DNA of 64,000 nucleotides from Verrucolacustris abundans (GTDB taxonomy: Bacteria; Verrucomicrobiota; Verrucomicrobiia; Methylacidiphilales; Verrucolacustridaceae): the NCBI GenBank assembly GCA_965194535.1, contig OZ239145.1, positions 558,001 to 622,000 on the forward strand, in the 5' to 3' direction. A program made the position numbers and the translations under genes. Below the pieces are notes generated by a model that worked only from the letters and a program-made list of their open reading frames with translations, did no database searches and was not told where the DNA came from. Positions 41,961 through 50,920 of this stretch are shown piece after piece (within the stretch, counting starts at the first letter, position 1; each line of letters starts with the position of its first letter).

Positions 41961-43915
41961 AGGAAGCAGTCAGATCGGGCGACGGGCCGACGATTGATTA
42001 CGCCAAGGAGTTAAATTCCGAACAACTGGAGGCTGTCACGGCTCCTCCAGGTCCGATGTTGGTAATTGCGGGTGCAGGGAGTGGAAAGACCCGGACCTTG
42101 ACGTATCGGGTGGCTTGGTTGGTGGAGCATGGGGTGGCTCCAGAAAGCATTCTTCTTCTTACCTTCACAAACAAAGCGTCGAAAGAGATGTTGGCGCGTG
42201 TCGGGTCTTTGTTGCCTCACGATCTTTCCCGTCTTTGGGGAGGGACTTTTCATCATGTGGGAAACCGAATCTTGCGACGTCATGCAGATCGGCTGGGCTA
42301 TCCGAAAGACTTTACGATTTTGGACCGAGAGGATGCGGAAGATCTAATTTCGGCCAGTCTCGGCGAGGCGGGTGTAGATCCCAAGGACAAGAGGTTTCCG
42401 AAGGCTCAAGTCTTGGCGGAGATCTTTAGTTTAGCGGCAAATCACAGAACGAATTGTGGATCGATTCTTAAAAGTCAGTTCGGGTATTTCACGGAGTTCG
42501 AGAGTTGGATCACGAAAGTGGGGGAGATCTATCTGCGTAGAAAGAGGGACAGCTCCTCGATGGACTATGACGATCTCCTGACATTGCCATTACGTCTTTT
42601 GGAGCAGGAGGGGGATTTGAAAGAGCAGTATCGGGCCAGGTTTCAGCATGTACTGGTGGACGAGTATCAGGATACGAACCGTTTGCAGTCAGACTTTGTG
42701 GATGCGATTGGGGGAGGGCACCATCAGATCATGGCGGTAGGAGACGATGCGCAGAGCATCTACTCGTGGAGAGGTGCCAAGGTGGAGCATATATTGAGTT
42801 TTCCCGAACGGCATCCTGGAACCAAGATGGTCAGGCTGGAGACAAACTATCGAAGCATTCCTCAGATCCTTGATCTGGCGAATCATTCGATCTCTCATAA
42901 TCCAAAGCAGTTTCCAAAGAATCTGAAGGCCGTACGGGAGGCGGGTGTAAAACCTGCAGTGGTGGCGCTGGAGGATGGGGGGCAACAGGCCAGTTTTGTG
43001 GCGCAGCGGATTCTGGAGCTGCATGAGGAGGGTGCAAATCTGTCTGACATTGCCATTTTGTATCGAGCCCACTTTCATGCCATGGAGATGCAGTTGGAGT
43101 TAACGCGGAGAAACATTCCTTACACGATCACTTCTGGGCTTAGGTTTTTCGAGCAGGCTCATATCAAGGATGTCGCGGCTCATCTGCGATTGTCTTTAAA
43201 TCCAAAGGATGAGGTAGCTTTTCATAGAATGGCAAAGTTGTTACCTGGGGTGGGTCCGAGGTCGGCGACCAAGATGTGGCAGGAGGTTCAGTCCGGCAAG
43301 GGGCTGGGGCAGCTGAAGGTGCCAGAGAAAGGGGCAAAGGGTTGGAGTCAGATGGTGCAAACTCTGTCTCAGCTCAAAGGAAAAGATCCTTCGGAGCAGG
43401 TGAAGATCGTGGTGGAGGGAAGTTATGGGGATTATGTGAAGGCAAAGTACGCGAATGCAGCAAATCGGTTAGATGATTTGCGGCAGTTAGAAGATTATGC
43501 GGCGGGGTATACGGATCTGGCGGAGTTTCTAGGCCAGTTAGCTCTTTTGGGTAATACGGAGACTGAGGTGGCTCAACGTTCGCGGGATGAGGGGGAAGAA
43601 GCGGTGAAGTTGAGTACAATTCATCAGGCCAAGGGATTGGAGTATGGAACAGTGTTTGTCATCATGCTGTGCGAGGGGATGTTTCCATCGAGCCGTTCTA
43701 TGGAGACTCCAGAGGGGGAAGAGGAGGAAAGGCGACTTTTTTATGTAGCAGCGACAAGGGCGAAGGATGAGCTGTATCTGACTCATCCAAGGTTACGGAT
43801 GGGGAAGGGAGGGGATGCTTGGCAGACACCTTCACGCTTCCTGAATGAACTTTCGAAGGAGTTGGTCAATGTATGGCGGGTCAAAGGCGCGGCAGGAGCA
43901 GGGGACTGGAGTTAG
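41939..43915 (+). CDS. UvrD/PcrA/Rep-type superfamily 1 DNA helicase
   Basis: This ATP-dependent 3'-5' DNA helicase has 658 residues with the SF1A motifs in order: Q motif LNSEQLEAV, Walker A AGAGSGKT, motif Ia LLTFTNKASKEM, Walker B VDEYQDTN, motif III GDDAQSIYSWRGA, motif IV LETNYRS, motif V STIHQAKGLEY and motif VI VAATRAKDELYLTHP. It would act in repair or at stalled forks. UvrD, PcrA and Rep cannot be told apart by reading. The GTG start lies inside hisA. Confidence 0.93.
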   Translation: MSVEYVLKEAVRSGDGPTIDYAKELNSEQLEAVTAPPGPMLVIAGAGSGKTRTLTYRVAWLVEHGVAPESILLLTFTNKASKEMLARVGSLLPHDLSRLWGGTFHHVGNRILRRHADRLGYPKDFTILDREDAEDLISASLGEAGVDPKDKRFPKAQVLAEIFSLAANHRTNCGSILKSQFGYFTEFESWITKVGEIYLRRKRDSSSMDYDDLLTLPLRLLEQEGDLKEQYRARFQHVLVDEYQDTNRLQSDFVDAIGGGHHQIMAVGDDAQSIYSWRGAKVEHILSFPERHPGTKMVRLETNYRSIPQILDLANHSISHNPKQFPKNLKAVREAGVKPAVVALEDGGQQASFVAQRILELHEEGANLSDIAILYRAHFHAMEMQLELTRRNIPYTITSGLRFFEQAHIKDVAAHLRLSLNPKDEVAFHRMAKLLPGVGPRSATKMWQEVQSGKGLGQLKVPEKGAKGWSQMVQTLSQLKGKDPSEQVKIVVEGSYGDYVKAKYANAANRLDDLRQLEDYAAGYTDLAEFLGQLALLGNTETEVAQRSRDEGEEAVKLSTIHQAKGLEYGTVFVIMLCEGMFPSSRSMETPEGEEEERRLFYVAATRAKDELYLTHPRLRMGKGGDAWQTPSRFLNELSKELVNVWRVKGAAGAGDWS

Positions 43916-44844
43916 ATTCGGGGGTGATCTTTCTTCTTGGACCTACGGCGGCGGGGAAGTCTCGATTGGCGATGACCCTAGCCCAGCAGACAGGGGCTGA
44001 AATCGCTTCCGTAGATGCGTTTCAGATCTATCGGGGTTTGAATATTGGAACGGGAAAAGCGACTCAGGATGAGCAGGGAAAAGTTCGGCATCATCTGATC
44101 GATCTGGTGGAAGCGGATCAGGATTTCTCTTCCGCGGACTATGGGAACGAGGCGCGGCGGGTTCTTACTGATCTTGAGGGAAGAAGGGTTAATTCTATTT
44201 GGGTGGGAGGAACTGGATTGTATCACCGAGTTATGACTCAGGGTTTATCAAAAGCTCCGGGAACCGATCGTGCCACCGCAGAGAATCTGGAGAAAAAGAC
44301 GACAGAGGAGTTGGCTGAAACTGTTCTCAAAATCGATCCCGTGTGGGCCGAGAAGGCCGACTTACAGAACCGGAGAAGGGTAGTACGAGCTTTGGCTGTC
44401 TGGGAACAGACAGGAAGAAAGATGTCCGACTGGCAAAAACAGGATATGACAAATGGTTTGATGGCCGAAGTGGAAACATGGTGTCTTGTTCCTTCAATAG
44501 AACTCTTGGGGGAGGTTATTCGAAAGCGTGTGGAGGGAATGTTGAGTAGGGGATGGATTGAGGAGGTGAAGGGATTGATGGGTCGGCCTGGTTGGGAAGT
44601 GTGTCCGGGATCGCGTGCGATCGGTTATGGAGAAGTGGCGGAAGTGATTCGCGGAAAAATTGGACGGGTGGAAGCGTGTGACAAAATTGTGTCAGCGACG
44701 AGGGCGTATGCGAAGCGTCAATTGACCTGGTTTCGGAGAATTCCTACAGTTCGGGTTATCGAGATTGATCCCCGAGAGCCCCTACCAAAAGCTGGGGTGG
44801 AGATGCTGGTGCGAGCGCTGGAGGGGGGGGCTATTCCGAAATGA
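43873..44844 (+). CDS. miaA: MiaA, tRNA dimethylallyltransferase
   Basis: MiaA isopentenylates A37 of tRNAs reading codons that start with U. The 323-residue protein has the P-loop LLGPTAAGKS, SVDAFQIYRGLNIGTGK, the VGGTGLYHR motif and R-A-L-x-x-x-E-x-T-G-R-K (RALAVWEQTGRK). ATG 43873 overlaps the helicase by 43 bases; GTG 43924, right after the helicase stop, would begin just before the conserved VIFLLGPTAAGK and is a credible alternative. The next gene is hflX, as in enterobacteria. Confidence 0.93.
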   Translation: MAGQRRGRSRGLELDSGVIFLLGPTAAGKSRLAMTLAQQTGAEIASVDAFQIYRGLNIGTGKATQDEQGKVRHHLIDLVEADQDFSSADYGNEARRVLTDLEGRRVNSIWVGGTGLYHRVMTQGLSKAPGTDRATAENLEKKTTEELAETVLKIDPVWAEKADLQNRRRVVRALAVWEQTGRKMSDWQKQDMTNGLMAEVETWCLVPSIELLGEVIRKRVEGMLSRGWIEEVKGLMGRPGWEVCPGSRAIGYGEVAEVIRGKIGRVEACDKIVSATRAYAKRQLTWFRRIPTVRVIEIDPREPLPKAGVEMLVRALEGGAIPK

Positions 44845-46241
44845 TGGTGACGACGGGTCGGGACAAGGCGATGGAGCGAGCCTTTTTGGTGGGTTTAGAG
44901 ACTCAAAAATCGGGTCGGTACGAGGTGGGCGAGTCCTTGGATGAGTTGGCTTTGCTAGTTCAGAGCGCGGGTGGGGAAGTAGCTGATCGGGCGACCCAAA
45001 AACTGGATCACCCTGTTGCGCCTACCTATATCGGAAGTGGAAAGGCAGCGGAACTTGCCTTGACGGCGAAGGCAAAAAAAGCGGACACAATTATCTTTGA
45101 TGACGAGTTAAGTCCCGCACAGGCGAGGAATTTGGAAGGAATCTTTTCCTGTAAAGTGCTGGACCGAACCCAGTTGATTCTGGATATCTTTGCGCAGCGG
45201 GCGAAGTCGAAGGAAGGAAAGTTGCAGATCGAGTTGGCCCAGCTGGTTTATCTGTTGCCGAGATTGACGGGTATGTGGACTCACTTGTCGAGGCAGTCCG
45301 GTGGAATTGGGATGCGGGGACCGGGAGAAACGCAGTTGGAGGTGGATCGGCGTCGTGTGCAGGAGCGAATCACTCGTTTGGAGAGAGATTTGGCAGAGGT
45401 GAGGAAGCATCGGATGATTCAAAGGGAAGGTCGGATGCGGCAACATTGGCCTGTTGCGGCTTTAGTGGGTTATACGAATGCGGGAAAGTCGACCTTGATG
45501 AACCGATTGACCCACTCGGAAGTGGTGGCGGAAGATCGTCTCTTTGCAACGTTGGATCCAACGATACGGCAGTTTCGGATGCCGAACGGAGTGCGGGTGC
45601 TTTTGGGAGATACGGTGGGATTCTTAAAGAAACTTCCGACTCATCTTGTGGAATCTTTTCAGTCGACTTTGGAGGAGGTGGCTTTTGCAGATGTTTTGAT
45701 TCATGTGGTGGATGCGAGTCATCCTCAGCGGGAACAGCAAAGGAAAGCAGTCGATGAGGTGTTGCAGAAGATTGGGGCGGGGGACAAGCACACCTTGACG
45801 GTATGGAATAAGGCGGATCGATTGGAGAACTGGACAACTTTGGAATGGGAGGCAAGGACTGCGCCCCATGGGGTAGTTATTTCAGCGAAGACAGGAGAAG
45901 GAATCCCAAACCTTTTGTCGGAATTGGCCTCGATGTTGACGGCATGGAGCATCCGGGTTCGGATTCGGGTCCCCCAGAGTGAAGGGGCGCTTTTAGCTTT
46001 GTTGAGCCGAGCAGGGAGAATTCTTGAAAAGAGGTACGAGGGGAACGAGGTAGAGCTTGTGGCACACATTCCTCCCTTCTTGAGGGGGAAGGTTGCTCCG
46101 TTTATCCTACCTGAGGATGGCAAGAATCCGGGAATTACCCTCGGGAGAGAGACCGAGGGAGCGGTTGATGAGCCAAGGTCCGGAGGCCTTGGGGGCGGCG
46201 GAATTGTTAGCGATCCTCTTGCGGACGGGGTTGCCGGGTAA
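44841..46241 (+). CDS. hflX: HflX, ribosome-associated GTPase
   Basis: HflX splits stalled or hibernating ribosomes. The 466 residues have the N-terminal HflX domain (FDDELSPAQARNLE, GKLQIELAQLVYLLPRL, GIGMRGPGETQLE), the GTPase domain with P-loop GYTNAGKSTLMN, DTVGF and NKAD motifs, and the C-terminal IPPFLRGKV strand where HflX proteins usually end. About 44 more Gly-rich residues follow, coded over the start of radC. ATG 44841 overlaps the miaA stop (ATGA). Confidence 0.94.
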   Translation: MMVTTGRDKAMERAFLVGLETQKSGRYEVGESLDELALLVQSAGGEVADRATQKLDHPVAPTYIGSGKAAELALTAKAKKADTIIFDDELSPAQARNLEGIFSCKVLDRTQLILDIFAQRAKSKEGKLQIELAQLVYLLPRLTGMWTHLSRQSGGIGMRGPGETQLEVDRRRVQERITRLERDLAEVRKHRMIQREGRMRQHWPVAALVGYTNAGKSTLMNRLTHSEVVAEDRLFATLDPTIRQFRMPNGVRVLLGDTVGFLKKLPTHLVESFQSTLEEVAFADVLIHVVDASHPQREQQRKAVDEVLQKIGAGDKHTLTVWNKADRLENWTTLEWEARTAPHGVVISAKTGEGIPNLLSELASMLTAWSIRVRIRVPQSEGALLALLSRAGRILEKRYEGNEVELVAHIPPFLRGKVAPFILPEDGKNPGITLGRETEGAVDEPRSGGLGGGGIVSDPLADGVAG

Positions 46242-46812
46242 GTCAGCGGTGGAGTTGGCAGCACAGATTTTAGGTTCTAGGGAGGGGTTGGGGGGATTGG
46301 CGCGGATTACTCCGAAAACTCTGCAAAAAGATTTCAAGGGATTGGGGATCGCTAAGGCGTGTCAGGTCGCAGCCGCGATTGAGTTAGGAAGGCGGGTGGG
46401 GGTGGCGGAGATTTCGGGTGGGTTGCTGGACACTCCAGCCCGAGTGGAAGAGTTAATGGGCCCTGAGTTGAGGAGGAAAGATCGGGAGGAGGTGTGGGTG
46501 CTTTTATTAAACACAAAACTGAGGCTTTTGCGGCGGGCGCAGGTGAGTCGGGGTTCGGTGAATGAGACGGCGGTACAGCCGCAGGAGATTTTGCGGGAGG
46601 CGTTGGGGTCGGAAGCGGTTTATGCATTGATCGTGGTTCATAATCATCCTTCGGGAGACCCTGCGCCGAGTCCTGCGGATTTGGATTTTACGCGCAGGTT
46701 ACGGGATGGGGCAAAAACGGTCGGAGTGGTTTTGCAGGATCACGTAATTATCGGCGTCGCGCGTGAGGGCCGACCTGGGTACTATAGTTTTAAGGAGGCA
46801 GGATATCTGTGA
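46117..46812 (+). CDS. radC: RadC-family JAMM/MPN protein
   Basis: The 231-residue protein opens with RELPSGERPRERLMSQGPEALGAAELLAILLRTG by eye, of which ERPRERL and ELLAILLRTG are the RadC hallmarks. An HhH-like region follows, then the JAMM metal site VHNHPSGDPAPSPAD. RadC is widespread but its function is not established; a repair role has been disputed. I chose ATG 46117 because the ERPRE region must be included, so the gene overlaps hflX by 125 bases. An upstream in-frame start at 46093 is possible. Confidence 0.9.
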   Translation: MARIRELPSGERPRERLMSQGPEALGAAELLAILLRTGLPGKSAVELAAQILGSREGLGGLARITPKTLQKDFKGLGIAKACQVAAAIELGRRVGVAEISGGLLDTPARVEELMGPELRRKDREEVWVLLLNTKLRLLRRAQVSRGSVNETAVQPQEILREALGSEAVYALIVVHNHPSGDPAPSPADLDFTRRLRDGAKTVGVVLQDHVIIGVAREGRPGYYSFKEAGYL

Positions 46813-47618
46813 GTGAAATTCATCCGACGGCGATTGTCGAGCAGGGGGCTAAGTTGGGGAAGGGCTGTGTCGTGGGGCCAGGGGCGATTCTAGGGGCAGA
46901 GGTGGAGTTGGGAGAGGGCTGTGTGGTGGGTGCGAGGGCGGTTTTAGAGGGAAGGGTGTTTATGGGGGCAAAGAATCGGATTGGAGTGGGTGCTGTCATT
47001 GGGGGAGAACCGCAAGATATCGCTTATCAGGGGGCGAAGTCGGGAGTGATCGTGGGGGAGGGGAATATTTTTCGAGAATATGTGACGGTCCATCGGGGAA
47101 CAAAGGAGGCAACGAACACCGTGATTGGAAATGGGTGTTTTTTGATGGTGGGTGCACATGTGGCCCACAACTGTCGATTGGCGGACGGAGTGGTTCTAGT
47201 GAATGGGGTGATGTTGGCGGGTTATGTCGAGGTGGAGGAGAAGGCATTTCTGGGTGGTGCGGTGGTAGTGCATCAGTTTGTGAGGATTGGAAAGTTGGCG
47301 ATGGTTCGGGGTCAGACACGGATCGGAATGGATTTGCCGCCCTACTGTATGGCGGTGGCCACAAATGCGGTATGTGGGTTGAATTTAGTCGGGATTCGAA
47401 GATCGGGGGTAGGGCTAGAGGGAAGAAAGGCGTTGGAACGGGCGTACGAAGAGTTTTTCTTCGGAGGAAAGAACCGAGTTCAGGCGCTGGAGGCGATCCG
47501 TAGTGGAAAGGATATCAAGGTGAAGGAGGTTAAGGAATTTTGCGATTTTATTGAAAAGACGAAGAGAGGGATCTGCCACGGTTTGCGGGCAGGGGATTTG
47601 AGGGAAGAAGAGAACTAG
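46809..47618 (+). CDS. lpxA: LpxA, UDP-GlcNAc acyltransferase
   Basis: LpxA adds the first 3-hydroxyacyl chain to UDP-GlcNAc in lipid A synthesis, so the organism should make lipopolysaccharide. The 269 residues form a left-handed beta-helix of hexapeptide repeats, with VTVHRGT and the catalytic histidine region GAHVAHNCRL, then GGAVVVHQFVRIG and a helical C-terminus. The GTG start overlaps the radC stop (GTGA). The 3' end overlaps the convergent barrel gene by four bases. Confidence 0.94.
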   Translation: MSEIHPTAIVEQGAKLGKGCVVGPGAILGAEVELGEGCVVGARAVLEGRVFMGAKNRIGVGAVIGGEPQDIAYQGAKSGVIVGEGNIFREYVTVHRGTKEATNTVIGNGCFLMVGAHVAHNCRLADGVVLVNGVMLAGYVEVEEKAFLGGAVVVHQFVRIGKLAMVRGQTRIGMDLPPYCMAVATNAVCGLNLVGIRRSGVGLEGRKALERAYEEFFFGGKNRVQALEAIRSGKDIKVKEVKEFCDFIEKTKRGICHGLRAGDLREEEN

Positions 47619-48820
47619 AAGCGGGACTGAATACCGACTTCGAGGGCGAAGTTGTAGCTGTTTTCGAAATCGTAGTTTCCAATCCGAGGGGTGAAGGCTC
47701 CGAGAAGTTTGAAAACTCCGTAGAAGTCGACTCCGGGTGTTACCGTATAGTTCGCGCCTACTTGCCCGTTGAATCCAAACTGGAATGCGCTGCGGCAGTA
47801 GTTTGCTTGGATATTATTAGGGCCAAGAGTGTAGTTATTTACGTCTAGCTGTTGCCATATAGCGCCAATACCACCTCCAATGAATGGCTTGAATGCGGTG
47901 GCACCGGGCCAACGCAGAATTCCATCGATTTGGATGGGAACTTGGATTAGCTCGCCGTCAGCGGTTGACTGATAAGAGCCAGGTACGTAACTGATACCTG
48001 AAACAGTAACTGTTTGATTTGTTGTGAAATTATACTGGTTAATCGCATTGTAAATAACACCCGACTGAAGGCTGACCCCTAACCAGTCGTAAATATTGTA
48101 TCCGAATTCTACATCGAATCGGAAACCTGGCTCGAATGTGAAGTTTTCAGCATTTAAGGAGCCATAAGGATACGCCTGCATATTGTTTCCATTGTAAACA
48201 CGTCGGGCTGTAAGTTGCCCTTGAATCGAGCCACCTACGGAGGCGTTCATAAAGAAGTCGTCGTAGGTTCCTAAATCGACAGTAGTTCCCCCGTCGGAAA
48301 GAGGGGCGGGTTTGCCAGACACAGTTTGCAAGGGAGTCGCAGAGGGCGTAGGTGCCCCAGAAAGTGGATCAACAGGAGCGGAGCCACCCATCGGATCGGT
48401 TGAGTTTGCTAAAGGAATTTGAATTGCACTGCTGTCGGCCGGTGGGGAGATAGCCACAGGAGCAGTGGATGGAGATGAGGCATCGCCGATCGGGGCGATG
48501 GAGAGATTTTCATTTGAGGAAGAGTTTTGGGTTGGGGTTGGTTCTAGAAATGAGAGAGTGGGCGGCCCACCGAAATCTTTTCCGTCGTCCCAGGAGTTCA
48601 ATGAGCTAAGAGGAACGACTCGTTTCGTTCCGTTTGGATAGGTTTTTAGAATCTGACCCTGCGCCCCTACGGGGGGAGGCATCGAAAAATTCGGTGCAGG
48701 CGAGGAGCTAGCTGATTCTGGTAGAGTTAAACGTTGTGCTTTAGCAGTGAATGTAAAATAGGTACTTGCTACTAATAGAAGTACAAGGGGTGATGCCCTT
48801 CTGTGAATGGGTATCCTCAT
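47615..48820 (-). CDS. Outer-membrane beta-barrel protein, paralogue 1
   Basis: The 401 residues have a signal peptide (LVLLLVASTYFTFTAKAQ), a long Pro/Ser/Thr-rich region (about 30-175) and a C-terminal barrel of alternating strands ending in the aromatic terminus GIQSRF, which is typical for BAM-inserted barrels. The linker contains LKTYPNGTKRVVPLSSL and SIAPIGD, shared in variant form with the two following paralogues. The barrel resembles small OmpA/OmpW-like opacity proteins. The function is unknown. A start 42 bases further upstream (48862) is possible, but the signal peptide is best formed from 48820. Confidence 0.75.
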   Translation of the reverse strand: MRIPIHRRASPLVLLLVASTYFTFTAKAQRLTLPESASSSPAPNFSMPPPVGAQGQILKTYPNGTKRVVPLSSLNSWDDGKDFGGPPTLSFLEPTPTQNSSSNENLSIAPIGDASSPSTAPVAISPPADSSAIQIPLANSTDPMGGSAPVDPLSGAPTPSATPLQTVSGKPAPLSDGGTTVDLGTYDDFFMNASVGGSIQGQLTARRVYNGNNMQAYPYGSLNAENFTFEPGFRFDVEFGYNIYDWLGVSLQSGVIYNAINQYNFTTNQTVTVSGISYVPGSYQSTADGELIQVPIQIDGILRWPGATAFKPFIGGGIGAIWQQLDVNNYTLGPNNIQANYCRSAFQFGFNGQVGANYTVTPGVDFYGVFKLLGAFTPRIGNYDFENSYNFALEVGIQSRF

Positions 48821-48914
48821 CGATCTAGTGTGGATACTGAGCACAATATGTAGTACCCGCAAAGAAAAGGACTCAACTTATAGTGAAGTTATTCACATAG
48901 TTGTACAGAAGGGG

Positions 48915-48947
48915 TCACAGGCCCCAGGGAAGCTGAAGGTACAGCTT
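48915..48947 (-). other. Two small hairpins between barrel paralogues
   Basis: The spacer 48863-48971 holds AAGCTG (48930-48935) pairing with CAGCTT (48942-48947), and close by a GGGG-x7-CCCC pair within about 48911-48925. On the minus strand these lie downstream of paralogue 2, so they may be a weak terminator or an mRNA stability element. There is no long T-run. Confidence 0.25.
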
Positions 48948-48971
48948 TTGTGCTTGGTGTAGGGGCTGACC

Positions 48972-49811
48972 CTAAAAACGCCAGGCTAGGCCGATTTCTG
49001 CGGTATGATTGAACATGGCGTGGCTAGTGCCGAAGTCGGCGAAGTTGGGACTGGGCATCGAGAGGCATTTGTAACCGATATCGAGGTCGAATCCTGGCCG
49101 GATCGTGTAGGTGAATCCGGTGGTGAACTGCCAAGCAAAGTTCCACTGGTACGAGCTGTAAGTGCCGACTTCGGTCAGGGCAGTGCCTGACTGGTAGATC
49201 ATCCAGTTTGCTCCGACACCTGCACCAACATACCCACGGAAAGGGCCTTGGGAGAGGTAGTGGTAGGTTGCATTAAAGAGTACGGGGACTTGATAAAGGG
49301 AGCCTGTGCCGTAGCGGGTATCGTTTTCCCAAACGACGGAGTGGATCGAATTATAGATGAAGTCGCCTTCGACCGAGATACGGAGTTGAGGGAGGACATT
49401 GTAGCCGGCCTCGAGATCATATCGAATTCCAGGGTTGAAAATGGTTTTGCTGTAGATCGACTGATTGCCAAAACGGGTGCTCCAAGGTTGAAGTAGATTC
49501 ACGCCGACGGCGGAGCGAAAGACAGGTCCTTCATTGGGGCCATAAAAATCTTCAAGTGAGCGAGAGGGGCTATCCGACTCTTCGAGCGCAACTGGGGCAG
49601 GAGTTGTGGGAGACGGGGAGTTTATGCCGATTGGAACGATACCAACGTCTTCAGGGCGAAGTGAGGGGGAGGGGGTGGTGAGATTGGGCCCTGAGGAATC
49701 GGATGTAGCAGTCCGAAGAGTAACAGCCTCAGAGTTGGTTTGGGCTGAAGCAGTGCAGTTGGATATCAGCGTGATTAATAAAAAAGCCCCCCAGAAGGGG
49801 AGGCTTTTCAT
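48972..49811 (-). CDS. Outer-membrane beta-barrel protein, paralogue 2
   Basis: The 279 residues have a signal peptide (FWGAFLLITLISNCTASAQ), a Ser/Thr/Pro-rich linker with DVGIVPIGINSP, and a C-terminal barrel (RYDLEAGYNVLPQLRISVE, YVGAGVGANW) ending in GLAWRF. It closely resembles paralogue 3 over the barrel. ATG 49811 gives a tidy signal peptide; a TTG at 49835 that overlaps the previous stop would add eight residues. The first codons lie in a terminator-like hairpin. The function is unknown, but it probably sits in the outer membrane. Confidence 0.75.
   Translation of the reverse strand: MKSLPFWGAFLLITLISNCTASAQTNSEAVTLRTATSDSSGPNLTTPSPSLRPEDVGIVPIGINSPSPTTPAPVALEESDSPSRSLEDFYGPNEGPVFRSAVGVNLLQPWSTRFGNQSIYSKTIFNPGIRYDLEAGYNVLPQLRISVEGDFIYNSIHSVVWENDTRYGTGSLYQVPVLFNATYHYLSQGPFRGYVGAGVGANWMIYQSGTALTEVGTYSSYQWNFAWQFTTGFTYTIRPGFDLDIGYKCLSMPSPNFADFGTSHAMFNHTAEIGLAWRF
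49780..49808 (-). terminator. Terminator-like hairpin inside the start of paralogue 2
   Basis: On the minus strand AAAAGCC-t-CCCC (49808-49797) pairs with GGGGGGCTTTT (49792-49782) across a TTCT loop, giving 11 base pairs with one bulged T, followed by more T. It is placed to end the paralogue 3 transcript, yet it also encodes residues 2-11 of paralogue 2. Confidence 0.6.
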
Positions 49812-49831
49812 ATTGGCGAAACCGCGTGATT

Positions 49832-50791
49832 TCAAAACCGGTAGGCAAGTCCGATTTCGGCAGTATGATTAAAGCTGGCCTGATAGTGCCCTCCCCCCTG
49901 GAAATTAGGATTCGGGGTGGATAAAAGCTTATAGGCAAAATCCAGATCGAGTCCCGGCATTACATTGTAAGTAAATCCAGCGGTTACCTCCCAAACAAAG
50001 TTCCATTGGTAACTTGTATATGCTCCTAGCGGGTTTACCGAAGCTTGGAGAATGTCCCAGGCGCCACCTATGCCTCCGCCTAAATAGCCTCGGATAGGTC
50101 CTTCAGTTGGGTAGGTAAAGGTTACATTTGCAATAACTGGAACCTGATAAAACCCGCCATTTCCCAAGTTGGAGCTTCCATCATACAAAGCCGCATTGTT
50201 GAAATTGAGAGAGTGGACTTGATTGTAAATAAATGAGGATTCCAGTCCTACGCGAAACCAGTCGGTTACATTATATCCAGGTTCCAAATCAAATCGAATC
50301 CCTGGTTGGAATACGAATTTATTGTAAGTTCTTCCATCTCCGCTCCTTCCGCTCAAAGGCTGCTGGAAGGAAGCCCCTACTGCGCTTCGGAGAACAAAGC
50401 CTTCTTCGGGTCCGTAGTTATCGGTATCAGACATGGGGGATGGAGTTGTGTTCACTCCACTTGAGGATTCTTGGATCACGACTGAAGTGGAGGAGCGCAT
50501 CGGAGTAGAGGCTGATGCGGACGTAGACGTTGTTGCGGCAGGTTGGCCGATCGGCACGATCCCATCTTTCCCTGGGTCGTAGGCGATAATACGGGGAGCA
50601 CCGCCGTGTTTTTCTCCGTTATCGACAGCTTTTCCGATTTCACTCCAACGGACAACGACCTTGGTGCCGTCCGGATAAACCTTCATGACCATAGGATCAT
50701 TCGTAGATGTGGTTACCGAAGGTTCCCCCAGCACCACAGGCGAGGTAGCAAGGACAACGATCACAGTTACATAATTTACGTATTTATACAT
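49832..50791 (-). CDS. Outer-membrane beta-barrel protein, paralogue 3
   Basis: The 319-residue protein has a signal peptide (VNYVTVIVVLATSPVVLG), a linker with MKVYPDGTKVVVRWSEIG and DGIVPIGQP, a Ser/Thr-rich spacer, and a barrel (RFDLEPGYNVTDWFRVGLE, RGYLGGGIGGAWD) ending in GLAYRF. It is probably first of the three in transcription order and has its own upstream control region. The YP(D/N)GTK segment shared with paralogue 1 may be a small folded module. The function is unknown. Confidence 0.76.
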   Translation of the reverse strand: MYKYVNYVTVIVVLATSPVVLGEPSVTTSTNDPMVMKVYPDGTKVVVRWSEIGKAVDNGEKHGGAPRIIAYDPGKDGIVPIGQPAATTSTSASASTPMRSSTSVVIQESSSGVNTTPSPMSDTDNYGPEEGFVLRSAVGASFQQPLSGRSGDGRTYNKFVFQPGIRFDLEPGYNVTDWFRVGLESSFIYNQVHSLNFNNAALYDGSSNLGNGGFYQVPVIANVTFTYPTEGPIRGYLGGGIGGAWDILQASVNPLGAYTSYQWNFVWEVTAGFTYNVMPGLDLDFAYKLLSTPNPNFQGGGHYQASFNHTAEIGLAYRF

Positions 50792-50881
50792 AATTAATCT
50801 CCGATTGGGTTGGGAGCCGCCTCGCCGCTAGTTGACGACAAATGGCGTCTCACGCGCTCTATTTGATCTATATATGGTAGG

Positions 50882-50920
50882 TGTCAACAAAGATGTTAAT
50901 AACTTCTAAACAACTTATTA
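50882..50920 (-). promoter_or_regulatory. Possible promoter and operator upstream of barrel paralogue 3
   Basis: In the AT-rich gap 50792-51037 a minus-strand TTGACA (50887-50882) makes a perfect -35 match, but the -10 about 17 bases on (AAATAG or CAAATA) is weak. Next to it lies a 24-base imperfect palindrome, TAATAA-N12-TTATTA (50897-50920), with inner TT/AA pairs, suited to a dimeric regulator. The rest of the gap holds nothing I recognise. Confidence 0.35.
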
